Assembly: GCA_021827245.1 (NCBI GenBank)
Contig: JAKAWN010000326.1
Span: forward strand, 1-7,878
Origin: Acidobacteriota bacterium
GTDB lineage: Bacteria; Acidobacteriota; Terriglobia; UBA7540
Reading direction: 5' to 3'
Length of the DNA: 7,878 nt
Position numbers and translations under genes: made by a program
Shown here: one piece after another, positions 1 through 5,894 of the stretch
Position numbering within the stretch: the first letter of the stretch is position 1
Layout of the letters: every line of letters starts with the position of its first letter
Notes under the pieces: model-generated
The model's database searches: none
The model's input: the letters and a program-made list of their open reading frames with translations, nothing else
What the model was told of the DNA's origin: nothing

Positions 1-20
1 CCCGCTTTTTCGGCGACCCG

Positions 21-461
21 CTAACGCAAGAATAGGCTGTAGGTAAGAACTGCAAGAACGAAGGCGGTGAACAGCGTGTACTTCCAGTTCTTGAGGACTA
101 TTACGAAGTACACCACCGAGGCTGCCACACGGACGAAAGGCGTGAGCATCAGGGTGGTGATACCCAAATTGACCAGCAGCCGCGGCCCGAACGTACCATG
201 GAGGGCCAGGCGGACCTCGTAAACCGTAAACTCAAAAAGATTCATGCCTGTAATCCGGTAAACGAGCACGAGCCCACCGGTGCGGAGCCATGTCCAGGCG
301 AGGCCGGCGCCGACGAGCGCCATGCTGAGCAGAACCCCGGTCTGCAGGATGTAGCCCACCAGAACATCCATGTCCAGTTGGAGCTCGACCTCATGGCTTG
401 GATGACTTTTGGCGGCAATTTCGAATGGGCCGGTTTCAGGCACCTCGCACCCCCCGCACAA
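21..461 (-). CDS. DUF1634 family small membrane protein, partner of TauE/SafE
   Basis: This is a 146-residue integral membrane protein with three hydrophobic segments at about residues 34-60, 96-123 and 126-145. The segment around 93-122 (GPRLLVNLGITTLMLTPFVR) has the leucine-rich, TP-x-x-R character I associate with the DUF1634 family. That family has no established biochemical role and is repeatedly found directly downstream of TauE/SafE anion exporters, as here. The frame overlaps the 3' end of the upstream exporter gene by 26 bases, so the two are almost certainly co-transcribed and perhaps translationally coupled. The start is uncertain. The longest frame opens with TTG at 461 and has no good ribosome-binding site. 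GTG at 443 (overlapping the exporter stop by 8 bases) and ATG at 371 (just before the first membrane segment) are alternatives. It ends with TAG at 23-21. A role as an accessory subunit of the exporter is inference from gene order. Confidence 0.82.
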   Translation of the reverse strand: MCGGCEVPETGPFEIAAKSHPSHEVELQLDMDVLVGYILQTGVLLSMALVGAGLAWTWLRTGGLVLVYRITGMNLFEFTVYEVRLALHGTFGPRLLVNLGITTLMLTPFVRVAASVVYFVIVLKNWKYTLFTAFVLAVLTYSLFLR

Positions 462-1263
462 GCATTTCGACGGCTAGAACCAGCAGGACAATCAGGAAAA
501 AGCGGCGGATGGCCTGGTTGGTCAGCCGAACCAGCAGCCGCGTGCCAAGGAAAGCGCCCAAAACCACTCCGAGAACGACCGGAGCGGCCAATCCCGGATC
601 GATCAGGCCGGCGACCAGGTAAACACTGGTCCCCGCCAGGGCCGTTACGCCGATGATCAGATTGCTAGTTGTTGTAGAAACTTTGGGAGGAAGTCCCATG
701 ATCAGATCGTGAATCAGGACTTTGACGGCACCAGCTCCGATACCGAGCAGGCCGGCGATCATACCGGCTCCGAACATCGCCGGAGCCCCGAAATAGGCCC
801 GCCGGGCTTTATAGTCAATAGTCTCCCCCAGGGCCTGATCAGGATAACTGCCCTCAAGCTCCAGCCAGCGCGTGAAGCCATCCTGCTTGCCCTCGTGCCA
901 GGTTGCCTGGCCTGCGAACAGCAACGCCGCCCACGAACCAAGCAGGACCGCCCCGAATGCGATGTAGAGTGGCTTTGTGGAAGAGATGATGGTGATGCTT
1001 GCGCCCACGATTGCGCCGACGATGGTGAACATCTCAAGGAACATCCCGACTTTGAGGTTCGTGATATGGTCGCGCGCATAGGCCGAAGCCGAGCCGCTCG
1101 AAGTCGCAATGATGGATAGGATGCTGACGGCAATCGCGTGTTTGATGTCAACGCCGAGAAGGGTCAGAGCAGGAATAAGCACGACCCCACCGCCCATGCC
1201 GCTCATCGCGCCCACAAAACCTGCCACGACTGAAACGGGAAACAATAGTTCAAATGAGACCAT
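436..1263 (-). CDS. TauE/SafE family anion (sulfite/organosulfonate-type) exporter
   Basis: This is a 275-residue polytopic inner-membrane protein. The N-terminal GFVGAMSGMGGGVVLIPAL (about residues 15-33) is the classic TauE/SafE opening. The fold is an internal duplication: residues 15-62 are echoed by residues 167-215 (GMIAGLLGIGAGAVKVLI and onward), with a matching SIIATSSGSASAY / GVTALAGTSVY pair. A soluble loop of about 40 residues (118-157) separates the halves. Known family members export sulfite, sulfoacetate or related anions, but the substrate cannot be read from the sequence. Length is normal for the family. ATG at 1263 fits the start of the first membrane helix, yet no Shine-Dalgarno lies at normal spacing; the nearest GAGAGG is about 17 bases upstream. 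The 3' end overlaps the DUF1634 gene. I see no cysteine dioxygenase, sulfite reductase or taurine genes nearby to narrow the substrate. Confidence 0.93.
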   Translation of the reverse strand: MVSFELLFPVSVVAGFVGAMSGMGGGVVLIPALTLLGVDIKHAIAVSILSIIATSSGSASAYARDHITNLKVGMFLEMFTIVGAIVGASITIISSTKPLYIAFGAVLLGSWAALLFAGQATWHEGKQDGFTRWLELEGSYPDQALGETIDYKARRAYFGAPAMFGAGMIAGLLGIGAGAVKVLIHDLIMGLPPKVSTTTSNLIIGVTALAGTSVYLVAGLIDPGLAAPVVLGVVLGAFLGTRLLVRLTNQAIRRFFLIVLLVLAVEMLVRGVRGA

Positions 1264-1553
1264 ATGTTTTGATGCGTTTACCTCTCATCGTATCCGGAGC
1301 ACAACAACTTGCCGCTCCAGATGCTTGTCGTTCCAAAGTTATTATGAGATCGGGGATTTAAAAAAGGCAGTGAAAGCGGCCCCATGAATAACGCAATTAT
1401 GGCACTTGTGTAACGCTTATCTTTGGAAAGCCGGCTTGGTTGCTTCCCGGTGTTTCACCCCTTGTCACCAGGAGGTCGGTTCACATGCCTTCGCTGCTTG
1501 AGATCATCATAAGTTTTCAGGATACCTCTAAGTGTAGACGCATTTCAAGAGAT
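1264..1553. other. Intergenic region between TauE/SafE start and IS left end
   Basis: This region of about 290 bases should carry the promoter of the leftward TauE/SafE gene, but I found no -35/-10 pair good enough to report. An A/T-rich patch with CATAAT read on the minus strand lies around 1343-1351. The rightward half holds a small perfect hairpin (GGTG-TTT-CACC, about 1450-1460), then a consensus ribosome-binding site and ATG that are listed separately. No tRNA or recognisable riboswitch was seen. Confidence 0.5.
1470..1475 (+). promoter_or_regulatory. Consensus Shine-Dalgarno (AGGAGG) before ATG 1485
   Basis: AGGAGG lies 9 bases upstream of the ATG at 1485, which is close to ideal spacing. 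It is one of the strongest ribosome-binding sites in the window, yet only a 28-codon frame follows it before the insertion sequence. This suggests that a real gene once began here. Confidence 0.55.
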
Positions 1554-1571
1554 CGTATCGAGACATGTTAA
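1485..1571 (+). pseudogene. Possible 5' stub of a gene interrupted by the insertion sequence
   Basis: ATG at 1485 opens a 28-codon frame (MPSLLEIIISFQDTSKC at its start) that runs into the left end of the IS at about 1554 and stops at TAA 1569-1571, inside the first IS end repeat. A consensus ribosome-binding site sits at the right distance upstream. The likely reading is that the IS inserted about 23 codons into a rightward gene, with the rest lost or scrambled beyond the right end. The first 12 residues are moderately hydrophobic (LLEIIISF). I do not recognise the protein, and no obvious continuation of it is visible in the 250 bases to the right of the IS. It could also be a genuine short peptide or a chance match. 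Confidence 0.35.
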
Positions 1572-1640
1572 ATGTAACCGGTGAGGAGCCGTCGAGACAT
1601 TTAAGAATGTAACCCGTCGCGCCGTTGAAGATGTAACCCG
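1554..1640 (+). repeat. IS left end: three copies of the transposase-binding-like motif
   Basis: Copy 1 (1554-1581) reads CGTATCGAGACATG then TTAAATGTAACC. Copy 2 (1590-1616) reads CGTCGAGACATTTAAG then AATGTAACCCG. Copy 3 (1624-1640, GTTGAAGATGTAACCCG) keeps only the inner part. All three are in the same orientation. Multiple short repeats at IS ends commonly serve as transposase binding sites. That function is inferred here. Confidence 0.7.
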
Positions 1641-1667
1641 ATTCCAGTTGTCGGGAGGAGGGTTGCG

Positions 1668-2864
1668 ATGAGCCACCGATCGCGATGGGAATATTTCCGA
1701 GCCATCTACGCGCGTTATCGCCAGGCAGATCGGAAGCTGAAGCAGGTGATCTTGAACGAATTCTGTGCCAACACCAGGTACCACCGGAAGTACGCCATCC
1801 GGCTGCTGAACGGCCCTCCGCCTTCTCGCTTCCAGGCGCAGCGGGTGCGGCGTCGCTCGCGCTCTCCCAGCTACGGGCCGGTGGTCCTGTCGGTGCTGCA
1901 GGCGGTGTGGGAAGCGGCCGGCTATCCCTGGTCGGTGCGCCTGAAAGCCCTCCTGCCGCTCTGGATGCCCTGGGTGAGAAAGCGTTTTCGGGTGAGCGCG
2001 GCGGTCGAGCGGCAACTCCTGGCCATCAGCCCTCGCCAGGTGGACCGCCGCTTGCGCGAACGCAAGCAGCGGCTGAAACGACGTCGGTACGGGGGCACGC
2101 GGCCCGGCTTGCTGCTCAAGCACCAGATCCCGGTCAAGACCGACGCCTGGGACGTGCAAGTTCCCGGCTTCACGGAGGTGGACTTGGTCTCGCACTCCGG
2201 CAACGCCGCCCGGGGTGAATTTGCCTATTCCCTGAACCTGACCGATCTTCACACCACCTGGACCGAGACCCGCGCTGTGCTGGGCAAAGGCGAGGCCGGG
2301 GTGCTGGCGGCTTTCGACGACCTCGCCGCTACTCTGCCCTTTCGCTTGCTGGGGATTGACTCCGACAACGGCTCGGAGTTCATCAACTGGCACGTGGGCC
2401 GCTGGTGCGCCCGGCACGGCGTCCAGTTCACGCGGAGCCGCCCTTACAAGAAAGACGACAACGCTCACGTCGAGCAGAAAAACTGGACGCACGTCAGGAA
2501 ACTTCTGCTCTGGGATCGCTATGACACGCCGCAGGCGGTGGAGGCGATCAATGACCTGTACTGCAACGAGCTGCGCCTGTGGATGAACCTGTTTCAGCCT
2601 TCGGTCAAACTGCTCAGGAAAATCCGTGTGGGTTCCAAACTGCGCCGCAAGTATAGCCAGCCCCAGACGCCGCTGGACCGTGCCTTGGCTTCTGGGGTGA
2701 TGGAGGCGCACCGGGCTGAAGAACTCCGTGCCTTGCGCCAGCGCTTGGACCCCTTCGAGTTGGCGCGCACCATCAACCGCAAGTTGGACCGGATTTACGC
2801 CCTGGCCGACCGCCGCCTCAGCCCGCAGCGGCCGAGTCGTTCTTCTCGTTCGGTTACATTCTAA
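1668..2864 (+). CDS. IS transposase, integrase (rve) DD(35)E type
   Basis: This 398-residue transposase carries out DNA cleavage and strand transfer of the surrounding IS. The N-terminal part (about 1-50, with EFCANTRYHRKYAIRLLN) is a basic helical region likely to bind the end repeats. Residues 60-150 are rich in Arg and Lys. The rve-like catalytic core spans about 155-290. The candidate triad is D172 (in EVDLVSH), D233 (in DSDNGSEF) and E269 (in NAHVEQKNW), with exactly 35 residues between the second Asp and the Glu, as expected for DD(35)E enzymes. The ATG at 1668 follows GGGAGGAGG by 6 bases. The stop codon lies inside the inner right-end repeat, so gene and element end are interleaved. 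There is no sign of frameshift or truncation. It is the only clear gene on the plus strand. It belongs to the broad integrase-like IS transposases; the exact family is not assigned. Confidence 0.93.
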   Translation: MSHRSRWEYFRAIYARYRQADRKLKQVILNEFCANTRYHRKYAIRLLNGPPPSRFQAQRVRRRSRSPSYGPVVLSVLQAVWEAAGYPWSVRLKALLPLWMPWVRKRFRVSAAVERQLLAISPRQVDRRLRERKQRLKRRRYGGTRPGLLLKHQIPVKTDAWDVQVPGFTEVDLVSHSGNAARGEFAYSLNLTDLHTTWTETRAVLGKGEAGVLAAFDDLAATLPFRLLGIDSDNGSEFINWHVGRWCARHGVQFTRSRPYKKDDNAHVEQKNWTHVRKLLLWDRYDTPQAVEAINDLYCNELRLWMNLFQPSVKLLRKIRVGSKLRRKYSQPQTPLDRALASGVMEAHRAEELRALRQRLDPFELARTINRKLDRIYALADRRLSPQRPSRSSRSVTF

Positions 2865-2912
2865 ATGGCCCGACGGATACATACGAAAGTTACATTCTTA
2901 TATGGCTTGACG
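2851..2912 (-). repeat. IS right end: two inverted copies of the end motif
   Basis: On the minus strand the inner copy (2875-2851) reads CGTCGGGCCATTTAG then AATGTAACCG, and the outer copy (2912-2888) reads CGTCAAGCCATATAAG then AATGTAACT. They pair as inverted repeats with the two full left-end copies. The inner copy overlaps the transposase stop codon at 2862-2864. Confidence 0.7.
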
Positions 2913-3165
2913 CGGAGATGCCGTATCGAGATGGTTAAATGTGGTCGATAAGGGGTGGCGGGACACGCGAACAAATAACCCGTGGCCCCGCCCCGGGTAT
3001 AACCTGGTTTCTAGCGCGGAAAAGGGTCGCCATGAGTCACGAACTGCGGTGACGCGTCTGAAATCGGCACCCTGGAGGGTCAAGGCAAACCGAGGCGGCA
3101 TTGACAGAGAAAACAGGTCCGCGGAGCGCGCCGCTTAAGCACCGCTTCAATCGTCTCTTTGTTAT
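2913..3165. other. Intergenic region right of the IS, with an IS-end-like relic and an inverted repeat
   Basis: These 253 bases separate the IS from the antiporter stop codon. At 2922-2947 there is a sequence closely resembling the outer left end of the IS, in the same orientation (CGTATCGAGATGGTTAAATG). At 2952-2967 and 2981-2994 an imperfect GC-rich inverted repeat (GGGGTGGCGGGACACG against CGTGGCCCCGCCCC) could form a hairpin. No T-run follows on either strand, so I do not call a terminator. No coding frame here is recognisable. The stretch may be debris from earlier insertions. Confidence 0.5.
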
Positions 3166-4554
3166 TCAGGCTTCCTGCTCCACGGCGGCTTCCACTCGAG
3201 TTTTCGTTAGCGCGTGGAGCACAGGGGTCGTCGCCAGAGTCGTGACAATGGCCATGATGACCAGCATCGCAAACAGGGTTGGCGAGAGAACGCCGAGATC
3301 CATGCCAACATTGAGCACAATAAGTTCCATCAGCCCGCGAGTATTCATCAGGATCCCGAGCGACGCGGCCTGCCGCCAGCCGAGCCCCGTTAGCCTGGCT
3401 GCAACTGTGCCGCCGCCGAACTTCCCTAGCGAAGCGACGACAATGATCAGAAGACAAATCAGCCAGTCCCTGAGGCCATGCACCAGTCCGATCTGCGTCC
3501 GCAGGCCGGTGTAGGCAAAGAACGTCGGCAGGAAGAGCACCACAACAAGGTCCTCAAATTTCTGCTTGATGTCGCGCGCCAGCAGAGAATCATGAGGAAT
3601 GATGGCGCCGATCAGAAACGCGCCGAAGAGAGCGTGGATCCCGATCCGCTGGGTGGCTAGCGCGGCCAGCAACAGGGCCGCGCAGGCGATGACAATTGAA
3701 CTCTGGCCTGAAACCCGGCGTTCATCGTGCAAGCGCACGAACCACCCGGTGGCGGGCCGCACTAACGCAAAAATCGCCAGGATAAAGCCGGCCGTGAGTC
3801 CCAGAGTGATCAGGACGTCTCCGGGGTGCGCTCTCGCCACGCTAACTACCAGAGCGAAAAGGCACCACGCCGTCACGTCGTCGACGGCAGCGCACGCCAG
3901 GGCGACCGCCCCCATCTGGCTTGTATGCATCTGGCGGTCGGTGAGGATGCGCGCCAACACCGGGAAGGCCGTCACCGACATGGCCACTCCCATAAAGAGC
4001 GCGAAGACGACAAAGGGGACGTCCCGGGTGGAAAAGATCGGATAGAGCCACAGCGCCAGCGTGCTGCCTAGCAGGAAAGGGGTAATAATGCTTGCATGCG
4101 AAGTGGCCACCGACGCGTGGGTTCGCCCGCGGACGAGGTTCGTGTTCAGTTCGACGCCCACCAGAAACATGTACAAGATGACCCCGACGTTAGAGATCAC
4201 GGAGAGAAAGGGCGCGACGGAATTGGGCAAAATGTACGCCGAGACCCCGGGTGCAACGCGGCCGAGCAGCGAGGGGCCCAGCAGTATTCCGGCAATCATC
4301 TCGCCGACCACGGGCGGCTGGTTGAACCGGCGAAAGACTGACCCGAGGCCCCGCGCGCAAAGGATGATGACCACCAGCGCCAGCAGCACGTGCATCAGAA
4401 CTACGCCCGATTCCCGGGGCGCGTGTTGCCCGAACGTTCCCGACCCCGCCGGCGCAAGCAGCGATTCGCCGGCAGAGCGAATCAGAAAGAAAACGCCGAG
4501 GGCGGCGCCGACCATTGCAGCGTAAGAGATGGGCGTTCTTACCTTGGTCATCAT
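3166..4554 (-). CDS. Cation:proton antiporter, CPA2 (NapA/Kef-like) family membrane domain
   Basis: This 462-residue inner-membrane antiporter is predicted to exchange Na+ or K+ for H+. After a first helix (about 10-28) and a linker, the transporter core starts near residue 50. It shows the family motifs QPPVVGEMIAGILLGPSLLG (79-98), TAFPVLARIL (195-204), an AVDD pair with D225-D226 in the ion-binding helix, K378 in GKFGGG, and MNTRGLMEL (403-411). A DD pair with a later membrane lysine is the pattern of electrogenic Na+/H+ antiporters such as NapA; applying it here is inference. It ends at the membrane domain, without the C-terminal RCK/TrkA_N domain of Kef systems, so nucleotide gating is unlikely. 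Two consecutive ATGs (4554, 4551) begin the frame, without a clear Shine-Dalgarno. A candidate promoter lies 38-66 bases upstream. The neighbouring MbfA gene ends 236 bases upstream, suggesting separate transcription. Confidence 0.93.
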   Translation of the reverse strand: MMTKVRTPISYAAMVGAALGVFFLIRSAGESLLAPAGSGTFGQHAPRESGVVLMHVLLALVVIILCARGLGSVFRRFNQPPVVGEMIAGILLGPSLLGRVAPGVSAYILPNSVAPFLSVISNVGVILYMFLVGVELNTNLVRGRTHASVATSHASIITPFLLGSTLALWLYPIFSTRDVPFVVFALFMGVAMSVTAFPVLARILTDRQMHTSQMGAVALACAAVDDVTAWCLFALVVSVARAHPGDVLITLGLTAGFILAIFALVRPATGWFVRLHDERRVSGQSSIVIACAALLLAALATQRIGIHALFGAFLIGAIIPHDSLLARDIKQKFEDLVVVLFLPTFFAYTGLRTQIGLVHGLRDWLICLLIIVVASLGKFGGGTVAARLTGLGWRQAASLGILMNTRGLMELIVLNVGMDLGVLSPTLFAMLVIMAIVTTLATTPVLHALTKTRVEAAVEQEA

Positions 4555-4569
4555 GATCAGTCTACTTTT

Positions 4570-4580
4570 TGGGGTCCCCA
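4570..4580. promoter_or_regulatory. 11-base palindrome TGGGGTCCCCA in the antiporter leader
   Basis: This perfect inverted repeat around a central base sits between the candidate -10 box and the antiporter start codon, about where the first transcribed bases would be. It could be an operator, or a small hairpin in the 5' leader. At 11 bases it could also arise by chance, and no cognate regulator is encoded in the window. Confidence 0.25.
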
Positions 4581-4591
4581 GGACTCCTACC

Positions 4592-4620
4592 AGTATGCAC
4601 GGACTGCGCTAGGATTTCAA
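4592..4620 (-). promoter_or_regulatory. Candidate sigma-70 promoter for the antiporter gene
   Basis: On the minus strand TTGAAA (4620-4615, 5 of 6 to consensus) is followed after exactly 17 bases by CATACT (4597-4592, 4 of 6). Transcription would start near 4585, giving a leader of about 31 bases before the ATG at 4554. Position, orientation and spacing all fit, but it is a pattern match only. Confidence 0.45.
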
Positions 4621-4790
4621 ATTGTCGCATCGAGATGTACTTGGTTGTAAGTGCTGACGAGGGGGCCAAGAGTTATATTCTCAAATGACCAGGCGGGCAC
4701 TTGTGGGAAGCGTTCTCTGGCCGTACTCCTTCGAAAGAGAAGCGATGTCGCTGCCTGGAAATTTGGAATTCAGGCACCAGTGGAGAAAGG

Positions 4791-5747
4791 CTACGACTTG
4801 CCGATGAGCACGCCGGCCATGAAGACGAGCGCGCCTCCGAGAAGGACCTGGACGCTGGCGGAAAAGGCTGGGGTGTCCATGTAGCGGTGGCGCACCCAGG
4901 AAATGGTACTCAGTTCCAGCAGGACCACGACGACGGCGACCGTCATCGCAAGCTCAAACCGGCCAATGAGGAAAGGCAAAGTGTGGCCAATGCCGCCGAG
5001 GGTGGTCATGAGGCCGCAGACGGCTCCACGAAGCCACGGGTGGCCGCGTCCGGTCAGGCTGCCGTCATCGGAGAGCGCCTCGGCAAATCCCATGCTGATG
5101 CCGGCGCCCACCGATGCCGCCAGTCCCACAGCGAAGGCGTCGTGGCTGTTCATGGTGGCAAAAGCCGCCGCAAAGATGGGCGCCAGCGTGGAGACCGAAC
5201 CATCCATCAGCCCGGCGAGCCCTGGTTGGACGATCTGCAGCACAAAGAGCCGGCGCTGAGCTTCCGCTTCCTGCTCCTTCTGGCCGGGGCCCAGCTTCTC
5301 CAGCTCGAGGGCTTCAGCGCGAGTGGCGTGAGTCCGCTCCACCTGGGCAAGGTCGTCAAGCAACTGCCGGATGCTGGCATCGGTGGCGCGTGCGGCGGCG
5401 TGCTCGTAAAAGCGGCGCGTTTCCACTTCCATGGCGCTGACCTGATTGCGGATCTTTTGCAGGTTGAGGGGCTGGAGCAGCCAGACGGGCTGGCGCTGAA
5501 CAAAGCCTTTGACGTCCTGGCGGCGGATCAGCGGGATGTGCTCTCCGAATTTCTGCCGATAAAGTTCCAGCAGCGAATGCCGATGCCCAGACTCCTCCTC
5601 GCGCATGCCTTCAAACACCGCCGCCGAGGCAGGGAAATCCCTCCTCAGCCCTTCGGCGAGATCGTCATAGATGCGTTCGTCTTCTTCTTCCAGCGAGATG
5701 GCCAGCGCCAGGACTTCCCTCTCGGAAAGGCTGTTGAAATCCCTCAT
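4791..5747 (-). CDS. mbfA: MbfA-type membrane-bound ferritin-like iron exporter (Er-VIT fusion)
   Basis: This protein (318 residues from the chosen start) fuses a ferritin-like diiron domain to a VIT1/CCC1-type membrane transporter. Known MbfA proteins export Fe2+ from the cytoplasm and protect against iron and peroxide stress. Residues here count from the upstream ATG at 5753. The ferritin-like part (about 10-150) holds two diiron half-sites: E23/E24 in LEEEDERIY with E54-x-x-H57, then E109/E111 with E139-x-x-H142. A charged linker (155-168) leads to the VIT-like part (170-320), with [19 protein letters not shown] (176-194) and about five membrane segments. The start is placed at the second ATG (5747) because TAAGGAGGA abuts the first ATG (5753) with no spacing but stands 7 bases before the second. 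It lies 147 bases after the porin stop. No Fur- or Irr-type box was identified. The domain pair makes the call strong; direct evidence of transport is lacking. Confidence 0.93.
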   Translation of the reverse strand: MRDFNSLSEREVLALAISLEEEDERIYDDLAEGLRRDFPASAAVFEGMREEESGHRHSLLELYRQKFGEHIPLIRRQDVKGFVQRQPVWLLQPLNLQKIRNQVSAMEVETRRFYEHAAARATDASIRQLLDDLAQVERTHATRAEALELEKLGPGQKEQEAEAQRRLFVLQIVQPGLAGLMDGSVSTLAPIFAAAFATMNSHDAFAVGLAASVGAGISMGFAEALSDDGSLTGRGHPWLRGAVCGLMTTLGGIGHTLPFLIGRFELAMTVAVVVVLLELSTISWVRHRYMDTPAFSASVQVLLGGALVFMAGVLIGKS

Positions 5748-5754
5748 CGACATT

Positions 5755-5761
5755 CCTCCTT
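5755..5761 (-). promoter_or_regulatory. Shine-Dalgarno AAGGAGG that decides the mbfA start
   Basis: On the minus strand AAGGAGG occupies 5761-5755. The first ATG (5753) is too close to be used efficiently, whereas the ATG at 5747 lies 7 bases downstream of the motif. This favours the shorter form starting MRDFNSLSE. Confidence 0.65.
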
Positions 5762-5894
5762 ACTGGCACAAGGTGATTCAATGGCTCCGTGGGCAGGTGC
5801 AGGTAGTCAGTCTAAATGGAATGGAGTTAAATAGCGACAGGTTTCGGCGGGTGGCGCCGCCCAGGGCTCAACACAAAGATGTGGAAAGGATCGT

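Larger units (their letters stand above)
1554..2912 (+). mobile_element. Insertion sequence with single DD(35)E transposase and repeated subterminal motifs
   Basis: This compact element of about 1.36 kb holds one transposase gene flanked by copies of a motif with core AATGTAACCCG. The left side has copies at 1554-1581, 1590-1616 and a shorter one at 1624-1640. The right side has inverted copies at 2851-2875 and 2888-2912. The first two left copies are offset by 36 bases and the two right copies by 37, so the ends mirror each other. Boundaries are set at the outer edges of the outermost copies and could be off by several bases. I found no convincing target-site duplication. The repeated end motif plus an rve-type transposase fits an integrase-superfamily IS. 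I do not assign a named IS family. The intact reading frame suggests that the element is, or recently was, capable of movement. Confidence 0.8.

Noticed and set aside
1545..2882. A 445-codon open frame on the minus strand across the whole IS
   Set aside because: It is antisense to an intact transposase with catalytic residues and a good ribosome-binding site. Its product is compositionally odd (rich in Arg, Pro, Gln, His) and matches no fold I recognise, so it is a GC-driven shadow.
1540..2925. A target-site duplication flanking the IS
   Set aside because: Several boundary choices were compared and none gives matching flanks. The 10-base match CGTATCGAGA on both sides continues into IS-end-like sequence, so it is better read as a repeated end motif than a target duplication.
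2952..2994. A GC-rich imperfect inverted repeat considered as a terminator
   Set aside because: No T-tract follows on either strand and pairing is imperfect. It is mentioned only as structure in the intergenic region.
2898..3101. A 67-codon minus-strand frame right of the IS
   Set aside because: No recognisable protein family or ribosome-binding site was found, and it overlaps the IS-end relic and inverted repeat. It may be a fragment but cannot be supported as a gene.
4701..5834. A 377-codon plus-strand frame opposite mbfA
   Set aside because: It has a low-complexity, charge-rich product with no domains and lies opposite a clearly recognised MbfA gene.
5849..5862. A GC-rich palindrome (GGGTGGCGCCGCCC) downstream of the porin stop, considered as its terminator
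   Set aside because: Pairing leaves little loop, and no T-run follows in the direction of porin transcription.
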